DNA of 32,849 nt from Candidatus Saccharimonadales bacterium (GTDB taxonomy: Bacteria; Patescibacteriota; Saccharimonadia; UBA4664; DATIHN01). The DNA lies in contig DATIHN010000006.1 of the NCBI GenBank assembly GCA_035480635.1, positions 1 through 32,849 on the forward strand. Direction: 5' to 3'. How positions within the stretch are numbered: position 1 is the first letter of the stretch; every line of letters starts with the position of its first letter. The position numbers were made by a program, and so were the translations under genes. Below, in pieces: positions 14,212 to 21,496 of this stretch. Below the pieces are notes generated by a model that saw only the letters and a list, made by a program, of their open reading frames with translations, was not told the DNA's origin and searched no databases.

Positions 14212-15343
14212 GAGCCACCGTCATAATTTCTTCGGCCAGGCGACGATCGGCATCTGGCACGGCAAATTGGCGCAGGTGCTGGCGGAGATAGTCCTGCTCT
14301 TGCTTGGACCCGGTGATGGTAGCCAGCTCGCGCTCGAGGACCGCTGGCGAGAGTTGATCTTCGCTAATCACGCGAGCCGCCCCAGCCCGAGCCAGCATGC
14401 GAGCGTTATCGACTTGGTGGCCGGCCATAGTTTGGTTCGGGATTAATACCGTCGGTTTTTCGAGCAGGGCCAGCTCGGCAATGGTGTTGGCGCCGGCTCG
14501 GCTAACCACCACGTCGGCGGCCGCTAGAGCCTGGCCCATGTCGCTAGTTAAGAAGGCATGGGCTTGATAGTGTTCAGGATGAGACAGGCTCAAGCGCCGA
14601 ACTTGGAATTGAACGCTCTCGATTTCGTGTTCGCCGGTTAAATGAATAATTTGATATTGTTTGATTAATTTGGGTAAGGCTTCAACGACTAATTCATTAA
14701 TTTCCCTAGCCCCTTGGCTGCCGCCCGTAATTAAAATCACTGGCAACTCAGCCGACAGCCCAAAATGACGCTTGGCTTTAGCCGGATCGATATCTAATAA
14801 CTCCCGTCGCACTGGGTTGCCGGTATAGACCAAATGATTGCCGGGTAAATCATGGTACTTATCGACCGGAAAACCAACTGCCACCGCTGCTGCCCGTTTA
14901 GCCAGCATCCGATTAGCTAGCCCCGGCACCAGATCAGATTCGTGAATAATGTAAGGTACTTTCAAGAGCCCAGCCGCAATCCCCAGAGGCAGACCGACGT
15001 AGCCACCTTTGATAAAAATTAGGTCTGGTTTGAAGCGACGAATCACCCCCATTGATTGATAAATACCCGAAACCACCCGCAAACTATCGCGGGCATTCAA
15101 GCCAATGGTAGTGGGATCAAAAATCTTTTTGATAATATGGCGAGAATGAACTCGCCTAAATTTACCGGCCCGGATGGCGGCAAAGTTAATATCGTGGGCA
15201 GCCACAATTCTGGCCTCCATACCGCCGGCCTGCCCCACCCAAAGGACATCTAAATCACTGACGCGTGAATTGAGGACTTCGAGCACGGCCAGAACCGGGG
15301 TAATGTGCCCAGCCGTTCCGCCGCCGCTGACGATTAGTCTCAT
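14198..15343 (-). CDS. murG: UDP-GlcNAc:lipid I N-acetylglucosaminyltransferase MurG
   Basis: MurG converts lipid I to lipid II on the inner membrane face. The product begins with the glycine-rich loop GGGTAGHI (residues 7-14, His13 conserved). It also shows GGYVGLP, HESDLVPGLANR, TGGSQGAREIN, and the C-terminal donor site SRAGANTIAELALLEKPTVLIPN with AGHQ. The ATG start is certain because the GGGTxGH motif must lie at the extreme N-terminus. GAGGTG precedes it. The first 89 bp are also read, in another frame, as the end of ftsW. Confidence 0.97.
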   Translation of the reverse strand: MRLIVSGGGTAGHITPVLAVLEVLNSRVSDLDVLWVGQAGGMEARIVAAHDINFAAIRAGKFRRVHSRHIIKKIFDPTTIGLNARDSLRVVSGIYQSMGVIRRFKPDLIFIKGGYVGLPLGIAAGLLKVPYIIHESDLVPGLANRMLAKRAAAVAVGFPVDKYHDLPGNHLVYTGNPVRRELLDIDPAKAKRHFGLSAELPVILITGGSQGAREINELVVEALPKLIKQYQIIHLTGEHEIESVQFQVRRLSLSHPEHYQAHAFLTSDMGQALAAADVVVSRAGANTIAELALLEKPTVLIPNQTMAGHQVDNARMLARAGAARVISEDQLSPAVLERELATITGSKQEQDYLRQHLRQFAVPDADRRLAEEIMTVAHGAL

Positions 15344-16469
15344 CTAGCACCTCATATTGTGTGTATTTAGAAATATTAAGCAGAATCCCGGCCCCAATCA
15401 GTGAAAAGAGCATGCTCGAGCCACCATAGCTGACAAAGGGCAAAGGGACTCCAGTTAATGGGATTAGTGAGAGCATGGCTGCTACATTGACCAAGGATTG
15501 GACGAACAGCCAGACCGAAATCCCGGTGGCCAGCAACCGCGAAAAGGTATCGGGGGCGGCTCTGGCGATGCGAAAGCCGCGCACAATTAGTACTGCAAAC
15601 AACCCCAAAACGATGAGAGCTCCAATCAGACCAAATTCCTCGCTGATGATGGCAAAAATTGAGTCGTTGGCAACTTCCGGCAGATAGCCGTGGACCTGAA
15701 TACTTTTGCCTAGACCAAGGCCAAAAATGCCGCCTGAACCAACCGCGATTAGAGCTTGCGAGATGTGGTAGCCGGTAGCAGTATTTTTGGTTGGGTTTAA
15801 GAAGGTGCTAAGTCTGGCCAACCGGTGCGGCGCCATCACGATGGTAGCCCAAACTAACACGCCGGCTCCGGCCAGCAAGGCTGCTAGGTGCCGCCAAGAA
15901 ATTCCGGCTACAAAGTACATGGTCATAGCCGCTAGCGCCAGCACCATCATAGTTGAGAGATTGCGCTGGAAGATGACGACCGCTAGGCCGCTGATAAACA
16001 TGATAACTGCAAACGGGATTAGACCATCCGTGAAGCTGCGGATTTGATCCCCCCGCCGCTCAAACCAAGCGGCCAGATACACAATCAAAGCCAACTTTAG
16101 CAGCTCGGAAGGTTGGAAGGTAAAGGGTCCTAACGCCAACCATCTGGTGGCGCCATTTTTGGTGCTAGCAAGCCCCGGCACCATTAAGGCGAGCAAAGCA
16201 GCCGCTGCCAAAACCAATAGCCCCGGCGCCCAGCGCTTCCAGTAACGATAATCGATGGTGGTTGCGGCAATCCAGCCGGCTACACCCACCACGATGCCGA
16301 AAAGATGATTATAAAAATAGTAATTTTTACCAGCAGAGCCCGAGACTTTGAAGCTTAGTACCGGGCTAATCGAATACATCATAACTAACCCGATAGCTAG
16401 CAAAATAAAGATTACCAGCGCCAAAATGTAGTCGGGTTGATGCGCCCGACGCGGCTGCTCTTTGGTCAT
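15255..16469 (-). CDS. ftsW: Septal peptidoglycan polymerase FtsW
   Basis: FtsW is a SEDS-family glycosyltransferase that works with FtsI at the septum. The 404-residue product has about ten membrane segments and the family motifs GATRWLALGPFTFQPSELLKLALIVYLA and FGLIGALIVLGLF, with PLPFVSYGGSS near the end. The start at 16469 (MTKEQPRRAHQPDY) is chosen because it gives an ATGA overlap with the mraY stop; the longer frame adds 22 implausible residues inside mraY. The C-terminal ~29 residues (polar, Arg-rich) lie entirely within the 5' end of murG. Confidence 0.95.
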   Translation of the reverse strand: MTKEQPRRAHQPDYILALVIFILLAIGLVMMYSISPVLSFKVSGSAGKNYYFYNHLFGIVVGVAGWIAATTIDYRYWKRWAPGLLVLAAAALLALMVPGLASTKNGATRWLALGPFTFQPSELLKLALIVYLAAWFERRGDQIRSFTDGLIPFAVIMFISGLAVVIFQRNLSTMMVLALAAMTMYFVAGISWRHLAALLAGAGVLVWATIVMAPHRLARLSTFLNPTKNTATGYHISQALIAVGSGGIFGLGLGKSIQVHGYLPEVANDSIFAIISEEFGLIGALIVLGLFAVLIVRGFRIARAAPDTFSRLLATGISVWLFVQSLVNVAAMLSLIPLTGVPLPFVSYGGSSMLFSLIGAGILLNISKYTQYEVLDETNRQRRRNGWAHYPGSGRARSPQFTRQ

Positions 16470-17500
16470 CGCAGATGATTCCCGAGCAAGCCCAGGACCA
16501 AGCCAATGGCGGCGGCAATTTGACCAACCACCCACAACCGCATTGTGACTTTGGTTTCCGGCCAGCCGATGGCTTCCAGGTGATGATGCAACGGGGCCGA
16601 TAGAAAAATCTTGCGCTTAAAGACTTTCTTGGAAGTGATTTGGATTAAGCTGGAGCCGGCTTCGATCACAAAGACGGCCCCGATGATTGGTAATACAAAT
16701 ACGGCGTTAGTCAGCATAGCTACAGCCCCTAGTGTGGCTCCTAGTGCTGTTGAGCCGGTTTGGCCCATAAAGAAGCGGGCCGGAAAAATATTGAACCAGG
16801 TGAAAGCCATAATGGCACCGACCAAAGCCGCACAAAAGCCCGCGATGCCGTAGCTGCCCTGGAAGTAAGCAATCACACCGTAGGCGCCAAACACCACTGA
16901 GAGCAACCCCCCAGCTAGGCCATCTAGACCGTCGGTGATGGAAATTGATTTGGCGCAGGACACTACCACCAGCACGAATAATGGGATGTAGAGCCAGCCG
17001 ATACTGAAATCCCCTACCGCTGGCACATGGATCAGGTTGTAACCTAGCTTAAAATAAAACCAACTGGCCCCTATGATGGCAAGCCCAATTAGAGCGAGCA
17101 ATTGGGTTTTGACACTCAAGCCTCCCCTTTTATCACTAAAGAAGAGGTTGCTAATATCATCTACTAAGCCCAAGGCTCCAAAAATGACCAGCATGGCTAA
17201 TGGTAGCCAGGTTTGATTACGATCCAGATTGAGTACCACTGTTACTAAAGCTACAGCCACAATCATTATGATGCCGGCCATGGTTGGGATGTTGCGTTTG
17301 TGTTTGCCAGCGTGCAGCGATTGATAAACCGGTGCCGCTTCCCCGGTGACGGCGTTTTCGCGGGGACGACGCCACCATTTATAGCGATAGGCCAAATCGG
17401 TGTAGAGTGGCGTTAAAATCATGGCCACCGCAAAGGTCAGGATGAACATAATAAAGATGTGTGACAGCGGAACAATTTCGGTGTTGTGGAGGAAAGTCAT
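16466..17500 (-). CDS. mraY: Phospho-MurNAc-pentapeptide translocase MraY
   Basis: MraY makes lipid I from UDP-MurNAc-pentapeptide and undecaprenyl phosphate in the membrane. The 344-residue protein has about ten membrane segments and the acidic motifs LVDDISN and ITDGLDGLAGG, NIFPARFFMGQTGS and the His motif APLHHHLEAIGWPE. The ATG at 17500 fits the family N-terminus; a longer frame would run into ftsI. AAGG lies 4 bases upstream. TAAAAT (17508-17513) lies 7 bases before the ATG, with TGG in front of it, so an internal start of transcription is possible. Confidence 0.96.
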   Translation of the reverse strand: MTFLHNTEIVPLSHIFIMFILTFAVAMILTPLYTDLAYRYKWWRRPRENAVTGEAAPVYQSLHAGKHKRNIPTMAGIIMIVAVALVTVVLNLDRNQTWLPLAMLVIFGALGLVDDISNLFFSDKRGGLSVKTQLLALIGLAIIGASWFYFKLGYNLIHVPAVGDFSIGWLYIPLFVLVVVSCAKSISITDGLDGLAGGLLSVVFGAYGVIAYFQGSYGIAGFCAALVGAIMAFTWFNIFPARFFMGQTGSTALGATLGAVAMLTNAVFVLPIIGAVFVIEAGSSLIQITSKKVFKRKIFLSAPLHHHLEAIGWPETKVTMRLWVVGQIAAAIGLVLGLLGNHLR

Positions 17501-17507
17501 TAGCCTT

Positions 17508-17513
17508 ATTTTA
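17508..17513 (-). promoter_or_regulatory. Possible internal -10 for mraY
   Basis: On the minus strand TGG-TAAAAT stands 7 bases before the mraY ATG, an extended -10 arrangement like that of the genes at 29796 and 29837. It could yield a leaderless mraY mRNA inside the dcw operon. Confidence 0.3.
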
Positions 17514-17532
17514 CCATATTTACAGGTTAGCC

Positions 17533-19275
17533 TTAAGAACTCGGCGGTACTGCTAGATAGCGCAGCAGCCAAGTTGCAATGTTGCCAAAAACCGGTACGG
17601 TGGTGGATTCGGCGAAGCCCGGAGTTTTGGGTTCGTTGATACGGACCATCATTACAAATTTGGGATCGCCAACCGGTGCAAAGCCCGTAAAGGAGCCAAT
17701 GTTTTTGGTTGGATCGTAACCAGAGCCATCACTTTTTGGCACCTGAGCCGTACCAGTTTTACCAGCGATTTTATAGCCGGCGATTTTGGTAGCTCGACCG
17801 GTGCCACTATCAACCACCGCCTCAAGCATCGGGGCCAGCTGAGCCGCTGTAGCGGCCGAGATGACGTGGTCTTTAATCACCCTCGGTTGGGTTTTACTCA
17901 CACTGCCATCGGGGTGGATCACCTGGTCGATCAAATAGGGCTGATACATGGTCCCGCCATTTGCCACCGGGACGTAAGCTTGAACCATCTGCATCATGGT
18001 AATGGAAAGCCCCTGCCCGAAAGTCATATTGGCATAATTAACGTCCGAGGCTTTGGGTGAATTGACGCGCCCAGCACTTTCCCCGGCTTGCTCTATCCCC
18101 GTCTTAACCCCAAAGGCAAAATGGTTAGTTAGGTAATCATAGAGCACTTGCTTGCCCTCTTTGGTGATCTTATTGGGATCTGTGCCTAGGCTGCGCAGTA
18201 CAAACATGACACCAGTGTTTAGGGACCGCAGTATAACTTGACTCATGGTTTCTGAGCCGTAAACCCGGTTTTCAGAGTTTTTAATGGTGTAGCCGTTGAC
18301 CTCAAAAGAGCCGGTATCGTTGTAGGTTGTGGACGGAGTAACTTTGCCGGTATCAAGCCCGGTCGCCATGGTGAAAGTTTTAAAGCCCGAGCCAGGCTCA
18401 AAAGCGTTGCTCGTAACCGAGTTACTAAACAGGCTGAAGTCGCTAACGTGGCTGTAATCACTAGGATCATAGGTCGGATAATTGGCCATGGCTTTTACGG
18501 CCCCGCTGGTGGGATCGATCACCACCACACTACCCGAGGCCGCACCAACCGCTTGGACTCCGGCGGCTAAATACTTTTCGGCTTGGGCTTGAATGTTGCG
18601 GTCGATAGTCAGGACATAACTGTTTCCATCAACCGGTGGCTTGCTTAAGTTATTGGCTGTGGCAATTGGGATCCCGTTGATATCGGTAGTGGCATTGAGT
18701 TGACCGGGGGTACCAGCCAAATCCTTGTCCAAATAGGCTTCCAAGCCATATTGACCCTTGCCCTCACTGTTAACAAAACCGAGCAGTTGGCTAGCCAGCG
18801 AACCCTCGGGGTAGAGCCGGTAGTTTTCGTCTTGGCTGCCAATGCCCGATAACTTTAGGGCCGCAATTTTATCATTTTGATCATCGGAGACCTTACGAGC
18901 CAGCACCACATAATCGCCGGGGGCCGCCATGGCCTGCTCATAACTTGCGCTGCTGGCGCCGGTGATGGCGCTAATCGCTTGGGCGGTTTTGACTTTGTCG
19001 CTGACAAAACGTGGGTCGGCATAAATAGTGTGCAAAGTTTGGTTTAGCACCAACGGCGATTTTTGGTCACCGTCTAAGACATAAATTTGGCCGCGTTTGG
19101 CCGGCACCTCATATTTGTGCGATTGCGATGATTTGGCCAAGGCTAAGTAGTGTCCATGGTCAAAAATCTGGAGTTGAACTAATCTGGCACCGATGGCACA
19201 AATTACAACAATTGACCCAGCTAGGAGCAGCCCTAGGCGCCTGCGGGCCAATCGGGTTTCGGAAAAAGTTGTCAT
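17533..19275 (-). CDS. ftsI: Septal transpeptidase FtsI (class B PBP)
   Basis: FtsI crosslinks septal peptidoglycan alongside FtsW. One membrane segment (about 13-31) is followed by the PBP dimerisation domain (RGQIYVLDG.., YPEGSLASQLLGFV, GQYGLEAYLD). The transpeptidase domain has SxxK Ser296-Lys299 (GSGFK), SxN Ser351-Asn353 and KTG 506-508. The 580 residues match the family length. The ATG lies 18 bp after the ftsL stop, with weak ribosome-binding signal but TAGAAT 7 bases upstream. It ends ~30 bp before mraY. In many bacteria murE follows ftsI; here no mur ligase is present. Confidence 0.96.
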   Translation of the reverse strand: MTTFSETRLARRRLGLLLAGSIVVICAIGARLVQLQIFDHGHYLALAKSSQSHKYEVPAKRGQIYVLDGDQKSPLVLNQTLHTIYADPRFVSDKVKTAQAISAITGASSASYEQAMAAPGDYVVLARKVSDDQNDKIAALKLSGIGSQDENYRLYPEGSLASQLLGFVNSEGKGQYGLEAYLDKDLAGTPGQLNATTDINGIPIATANNLSKPPVDGNSYVLTIDRNIQAQAEKYLAAGVQAVGAASGSVVVIDPTSGAVKAMANYPTYDPSDYSHVSDFSLFSNSVTSNAFEPGSGFKTFTMATGLDTGKVTPSTTYNDTGSFEVNGYTIKNSENRVYGSETMSQVILRSLNTGVMFVLRSLGTDPNKITKEGKQVLYDYLTNHFAFGVKTGIEQAGESAGRVNSPKASDVNYANMTFGQGLSITMMQMVQAYVPVANGGTMYQPYLIDQVIHPDGSVSKTQPRVIKDHVISAATAAQLAPMLEAVVDSGTGRATKIAGYKIAGKTGTAQVPKSDGSGYDPTKNIGSFTGFAPVGDPKFVMMVRINEPKTPGFAESTTVPVFGNIATWLLRYLAVPPSS

Positions 19276-19282
19276 AGCCGCT

Positions 19283-19288
19283 ATTCTA
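19283..19288 (-). promoter_or_regulatory. Possible internal -10 for ftsI
   Basis: TAGAAT on the minus strand ends 7 bases before the ftsI ATG (19275). There is no clear -35 and no TGn. It fits the leaderless pattern of other genes in the window but may be chance. Confidence 0.25.
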
Positions 19289-19293
19289 CCCTA

Positions 19294-19617
19294 TTAGTGG
19301 GTGTAGGTAACCTGACTCTCTGGCACCATTTGGGCCACAACTTGGCTCTTAGATACCTCCTGAATTGATTGTAGGCGAGCCGCCTCAACTTCGAGGTCTT
19401 GCTTGTTTGATTGCAGCTGGCTGCTTTTTTTCTGCAGTTCAGTAATATGCAGGCCAAAGACGTTGGTTTTAGTAATTTGATTTAGATACAACAGGGCCAA
19501 AATTGAGACCGCCGCAATCACTACAAAGGTACCCGAAATCGGTCCAAGCCTCATAGTGGTCGTTTGTTTGGTTAAATTTTGGTTGCGTCTAACAGCGTAA
19601 TAAGTTGCGGTACTCAC
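19294..19617 (-). CDS. ftsL: FtsL-like divisome protein
   Basis: FtsL forms a coiled-coil complex with FtsB/FtsQ that activates FtsWI. The 107-residue product has a basic N-terminus, one membrane segment (about 28-47, ISGTFVVIAAVSILALLYLNQ) and a predicted coiled coil (ITELQKKSSQLQSNKQDLEVEAARLQ). These features and its place between rsmH and ftsI support the call; sequence alone is weak, as usual for FtsL. A GTG start (19617) is preceded by AGGAG with 5-base spacing, inside a 19-nt leader that is repeated before the short ORF upstream. Confidence 0.8.
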   Translation of the reverse strand: MSTATYYAVRRNQNLTKQTTTMRLGPISGTFVVIAAVSILALLYLNQITKTNVFGLHITELQKKSSQLQSNKQDLEVEAARLQSIQEVSKSQVVAQMVPESQVTYTH

Positions 19618-19622
19618 ATTTT

Positions 19623-19641
19623 CTCCTTTTGGTTTTGGTTT
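19623..19641 (-). promoter_or_regulatory. Repeated translation leader, copy 2 (before ftsL)
   Basis: Minus-strand AAACCAAAACCAAAAGGAG, identical over 19 nt to the copy at 19755-19773. It carries the ftsL Shine-Dalgarno. The A-rich part should be unstructured and open to ribosomes. Confidence 0.7.
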
Positions 19642-19650
19642 TTTGCTGGA

Positions 19651-19672
19651 GGGAGCAGCCGAAGCCGCTCCC
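19651..19672 (-). promoter_or_regulatory. UUCG-capped hairpin between the short ORF and ftsL
   Basis: On the transcribed strand GGGAGCGGC-UUCG-GCUGCUCCC forms a 9-bp stem with a C(UUCG)G tetraloop, a very stable type. No T-run follows, so it is not a classic terminator. It may protect or pace the mRNA between rsmH and ftsL. Confidence 0.65.
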
Positions 19673-19686
19673 CCATCTCAAAGTCT

Positions 19687-19749
19687 CTATTTCAAGCGCA
19701 CGCGAATGGCGACGGTTCGTCTGGATAAATTCTTGATTGGTACTCTCAT
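19687..19749 (-). CDS. 20-codon ORF coupled to rsmH
   Basis: The product would be MRVPIKNLSRRTVAIRVRLK, strongly basic (eight Arg/Lys) and without a membrane segment. Its ATG overlaps the rsmH stop as ATGA, and AGGAGGG stands 5 bases before it, a strong site. The same 19-nt leader precedes ftsL. It could be a real small protein (perhaps RNA- or membrane-binding by charge), a leader that couples translation of ftsL to rsmH, or a relic of a duplication of the ftsL start. Unknown function; the existence of translation is inferred from the ribosome-binding site alone. Confidence 0.45.
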   Translation of the reverse strand: MRVPIKNLSRRTVAIRVRLK

Positions 19750-20666
19750 GTGCCCTCCTTTTGGTTTTGGTTTAATTTAGCTGCGGCTCGCAGTTTGGCA
19801 CTGCGGGCGCGCGGATTATGACTATCATTTGCCCCACTGAGCGGCTTTTTGGTCAGTTTGGCTAGCGTCGCATTGTGGCTGCAGGTGCAGATCGGCAGTT
19901 TGGGTTGGCAGATGCAACCTTGGCTTTCGCGCTCGAACCATTGTTTGACGATCCGATCTTCGAGCGAATGAAAGCTAATCACGGCAATGCGGCCACCGGG
20001 CGCCAGTTGTTTAGTTAGAATCGGTAGAGCCGCTTCTAACTCGCTTAACTCGGCGTTAACCTCCATTCGAATGGCCTGGAAGGTTCTGGTCGCTGGATCA
20101 ATCCGGCCGCTGCGACCAACCACCCGGCGAATGACTTCGGCCAGCTGATTGGTGGTGGTAATCGGTCGGGCCGCCACAATGGCGCGGGCCACCGTTTTAG
20201 CTCTATGCTCTTCGCCGTAGCGACCAATGATTGTAGCCAATCGCGCTTCGGAGTAAGTGTTTATGACTTCTCCGGCGCTCAGGGCCGAGCTTTGGTCCAT
20301 ACGCATGTCAAGGGGACCTTGGTGCTTGAACGAGAATCCACGCTCTGGGGTGTCTAGTTGCGGACTGGAGACGCCTAGATCTAGTAGTATCATCTGAGGC
20401 GTTAGGTTTTCGCGCTCGAGCCTCCTAGCCGCCTGGCTCATCGCCAGTTGCCAGATCTCGGCCTTCTCGCCGAATCGCTCTCGCAAAGCGGCCACCGCCG
20501 CTGCGTCCTGGTCGGATAAAACCATCCGGCCCAGTTTTTGGCGCTTGGCAATAACGGCGGCGTGTCCGCCGTAGCCGGCGGTTGGCTCAAAGTAAACCTC
20601 ACCTGGATGTGGATCCAATAGTTCGATTACTTCGCGCTCTAGAACGGGTATGTGCGTTGATTCCAT
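19746..20666 (-). CDS. rsmH: 16S rRNA C1402 N4-methyltransferase RsmH (MraW)
   Basis: RsmH methylates the P-site base C1402 of 16S rRNA with SAM. The 306-residue protein shows HIPVLEREVIELL at the N-terminus, a variant SAM loop EPTAGYGGHA (usually DGTLGGGGH), LLDLGVSSPQLD, RGFSFKHQGPLDMRMD and ISFHSLEDRIVKQWF, all diagnostic. Near the C-terminus is the usual CICQPKLPICTC cysteine cluster. The Shine-Dalgarno AGGTGA lies 8-9 bases before the ATG. The last codons (NQNQKEGT) are encoded by the repeated A-rich leader. It follows mraZ after a 270-bp leader with hairpins, the usual order of dcw clusters. Confidence 0.97.
   Translation of the reverse strand: MESTHIPVLEREVIELLDPHPGEVYFEPTAGYGGHAAVIAKRQKLGRMVLSDQDAAAVAALRERFGEKAEIWQLAMSQAARRLERENLTPQMILLDLGVSSPQLDTPERGFSFKHQGPLDMRMDQSSALSAGEVINTYSEARLATIIGRYGEEHRAKTVARAIVAARPITTTNQLAEVIRRVVGRSGRIDPATRTFQAIRMEVNAELSELEAALPILTKQLAPGGRIAVISFHSLEDRIVKQWFERESQGCICQPKLPICTCSHNATLAKLTKKPLSGANDSHNPRARSAKLRAAAKLNQNQKEGT
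19755..19773 (-). promoter_or_regulatory. Repeated translation leader, copy 1 (end of rsmH)
   Basis: AAACCAAAACCAAAAGGAG on the minus strand, identical to 19623-19641. Here it is also the coding sequence for the end of RsmH and provides the AGGAGGG site of the 20-codon ORF. Confidence 0.7.
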
Positions 20667-20936
20667 TTCAAGGTCACCTACTCAGCAGCCAGCTGTTGAT
20701 TTTGGGGTTTTTGTTTTTCGCCGATGGATACCATCGACTTAAATTGTGTGTGGAGTTTTTTGTGGCAAGGAATTTTGGTTTATAAAATTCCTTAAACGTT
20801 TGTGTGAGGTGGAGTTTTGTTGCATGGAGGTACGAAGGCCCTTAGCGGGGGCCTTGGCGCCGCTTGCTGACTGCCAAATAGCTGCCTTGGAATTTTTGTC
20901 TTTGTTTTTGTAAAGTTGCTTGTTCTTACTTAGGAG
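20667..20936 (-). other. Structured mraZ-rsmH spacer
   Basis: This 270-bp stretch is transcribed toward rsmH and has three clean hairpins: AAGGCCC/GGGCCTT (20835-20841/20849-20855), AAGGAATTTT/AAAATTCCTT (20767-20776/20784-20793) and CGATGG/CCATCG (20722-20727/20731-20736). Two near-copies of AAACTCCAC..CACACAA flank the middle hairpin. No T-run marks a terminator. An 18-codon ORF at the end is listed separately. It could control read-through from mraZ. Confidence 0.5.
20678..20734 (-). CDS. Possible 18-codon leader ORF before rsmH
   Basis: The ATG opens inside the CGATGG hairpin and the frame gives MVSIGEKQKPQNQQLAAE. Its TAG stop lies in the rsmH ribosome-binding site, so a ribosome ending here could expose or block rsmH. 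There is no Shine-Dalgarno in front of it. It may be chance. Confidence 0.15.
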   Translation of the reverse strand: MVSIGEKQKPQNQQLAAE

Positions 20937-21329
20937 TTAGCGCCTTGGTCGTTTGAGCCGCCAGTAGCCACCGGGCATCCTGGTTGCGGCAACCTCACCT
21001 CCGCCATTCAAGCCGGCGTATTCGAGCATATCTTGCTCAATGGTAATTCGCCCTTGCTTGCTATCTAGCGTTGCCTCAACCATGCCTTCTAGCAGTTGGT
21101 CGGCTAAATCAGCCAGTTCTTGGTTAATAACGGCGGGCTTTGTGCCCTCCCCTAACCAATCACCGGCCAGCGCTCTTGCTACCTCCCCGTCCCAAACACT
21201 TTTGGGGTACAGGTGGAGGTATTTCTCAAATCCAGGGGTTATAACGACGCCGCCTTCAAACTCGGCCCGGATTTCGGCCGGGACGGTCAGACGGTTTTTG
21301 TCATCGAGTTTGCGTTTGAAGTATTGCAT
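20937..21329 (-). CDS. mraZ: Transcriptional regulator MraZ
   Basis: MraZ is a ring-forming AbrB-fold DNA-binding protein that controls the dcw operon. The 130-residue product has both half-domains: MQYFKRKLDDKNRLTVPAEIR (the DxxxR motif) and LDSKQGRITIEQDMLEYAGL. The ATG at 21329 gives the family N-terminus; a TTG-initiated frame from 21380 would add 17 residues starting upstream of the likely mRNA. Two AGGAGGG-like sites precede it, the nearer 14 bases from the ATG, which is long. TGGGT repeats in its promoter are the known MraZ target, so it probably regulates itself and the genes after it. Confidence 0.95.
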   Translation of the reverse strand: MQYFKRKLDDKNRLTVPAEIRAEFEGGVVITPGFEKYLHLYPKSVWDGEVARALAGDWLGEGTKPAVINQELADLADQLLEGMVEATLDSKQGRITIEQDMLEYAGLNGGGEVAATRMPGGYWRLKRPRR

Positions 21330-21380
21330 CGTCTTGTTCTCAACCCTCCTGGTGCACCCTCCTTGGATGAACCACTGCAA

Positions 21381-21412
21381 CCATATTACTACCCACTACT
21401 ACCCACCGTCAA
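21381..21412 (-). promoter_or_regulatory. dcw promoter with MraZ boxes between -35 and -10
   Basis: On the minus strand TTGACG (21407-21412) and TAATAT (21383-21388) are separated by 18 bp. Within the spacer TGGGT occurs at 21401-21405 and 21391-21395, exactly 10 bp apart, and a degenerate TATGG follows at 21381-21385, one further period. TGGGN repeats at 10-bp steps are the operator described for MraZ. Bound MraZ would sit over the core promoter. Confidence 0.85.
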
Positions 21413-21496
21413 GTCTTTTTTATGTATAAAAATAATCCCCTCACCCACCTTATCTGTTGGAGAGATTAGTTTAGCTATAAATTAGTTGGAAACTAT

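Noticed and set aside
16470-16535. 22-residue N-terminal extension of FtsW
   Set aside because: It lies fully within mraY and lacks a ribosome-binding site, while the ATG at 16469 makes an ATGA overlap.
17501-17572. 24-residue N-terminal extension of MraY
   Set aside because: It runs into ftsI and does not match the MraY N-terminus.
21330-21380. 17-residue N-terminal extension of MraZ
   Set aside because: It starts with TTG at or before the expected transcription start and does not match the family.
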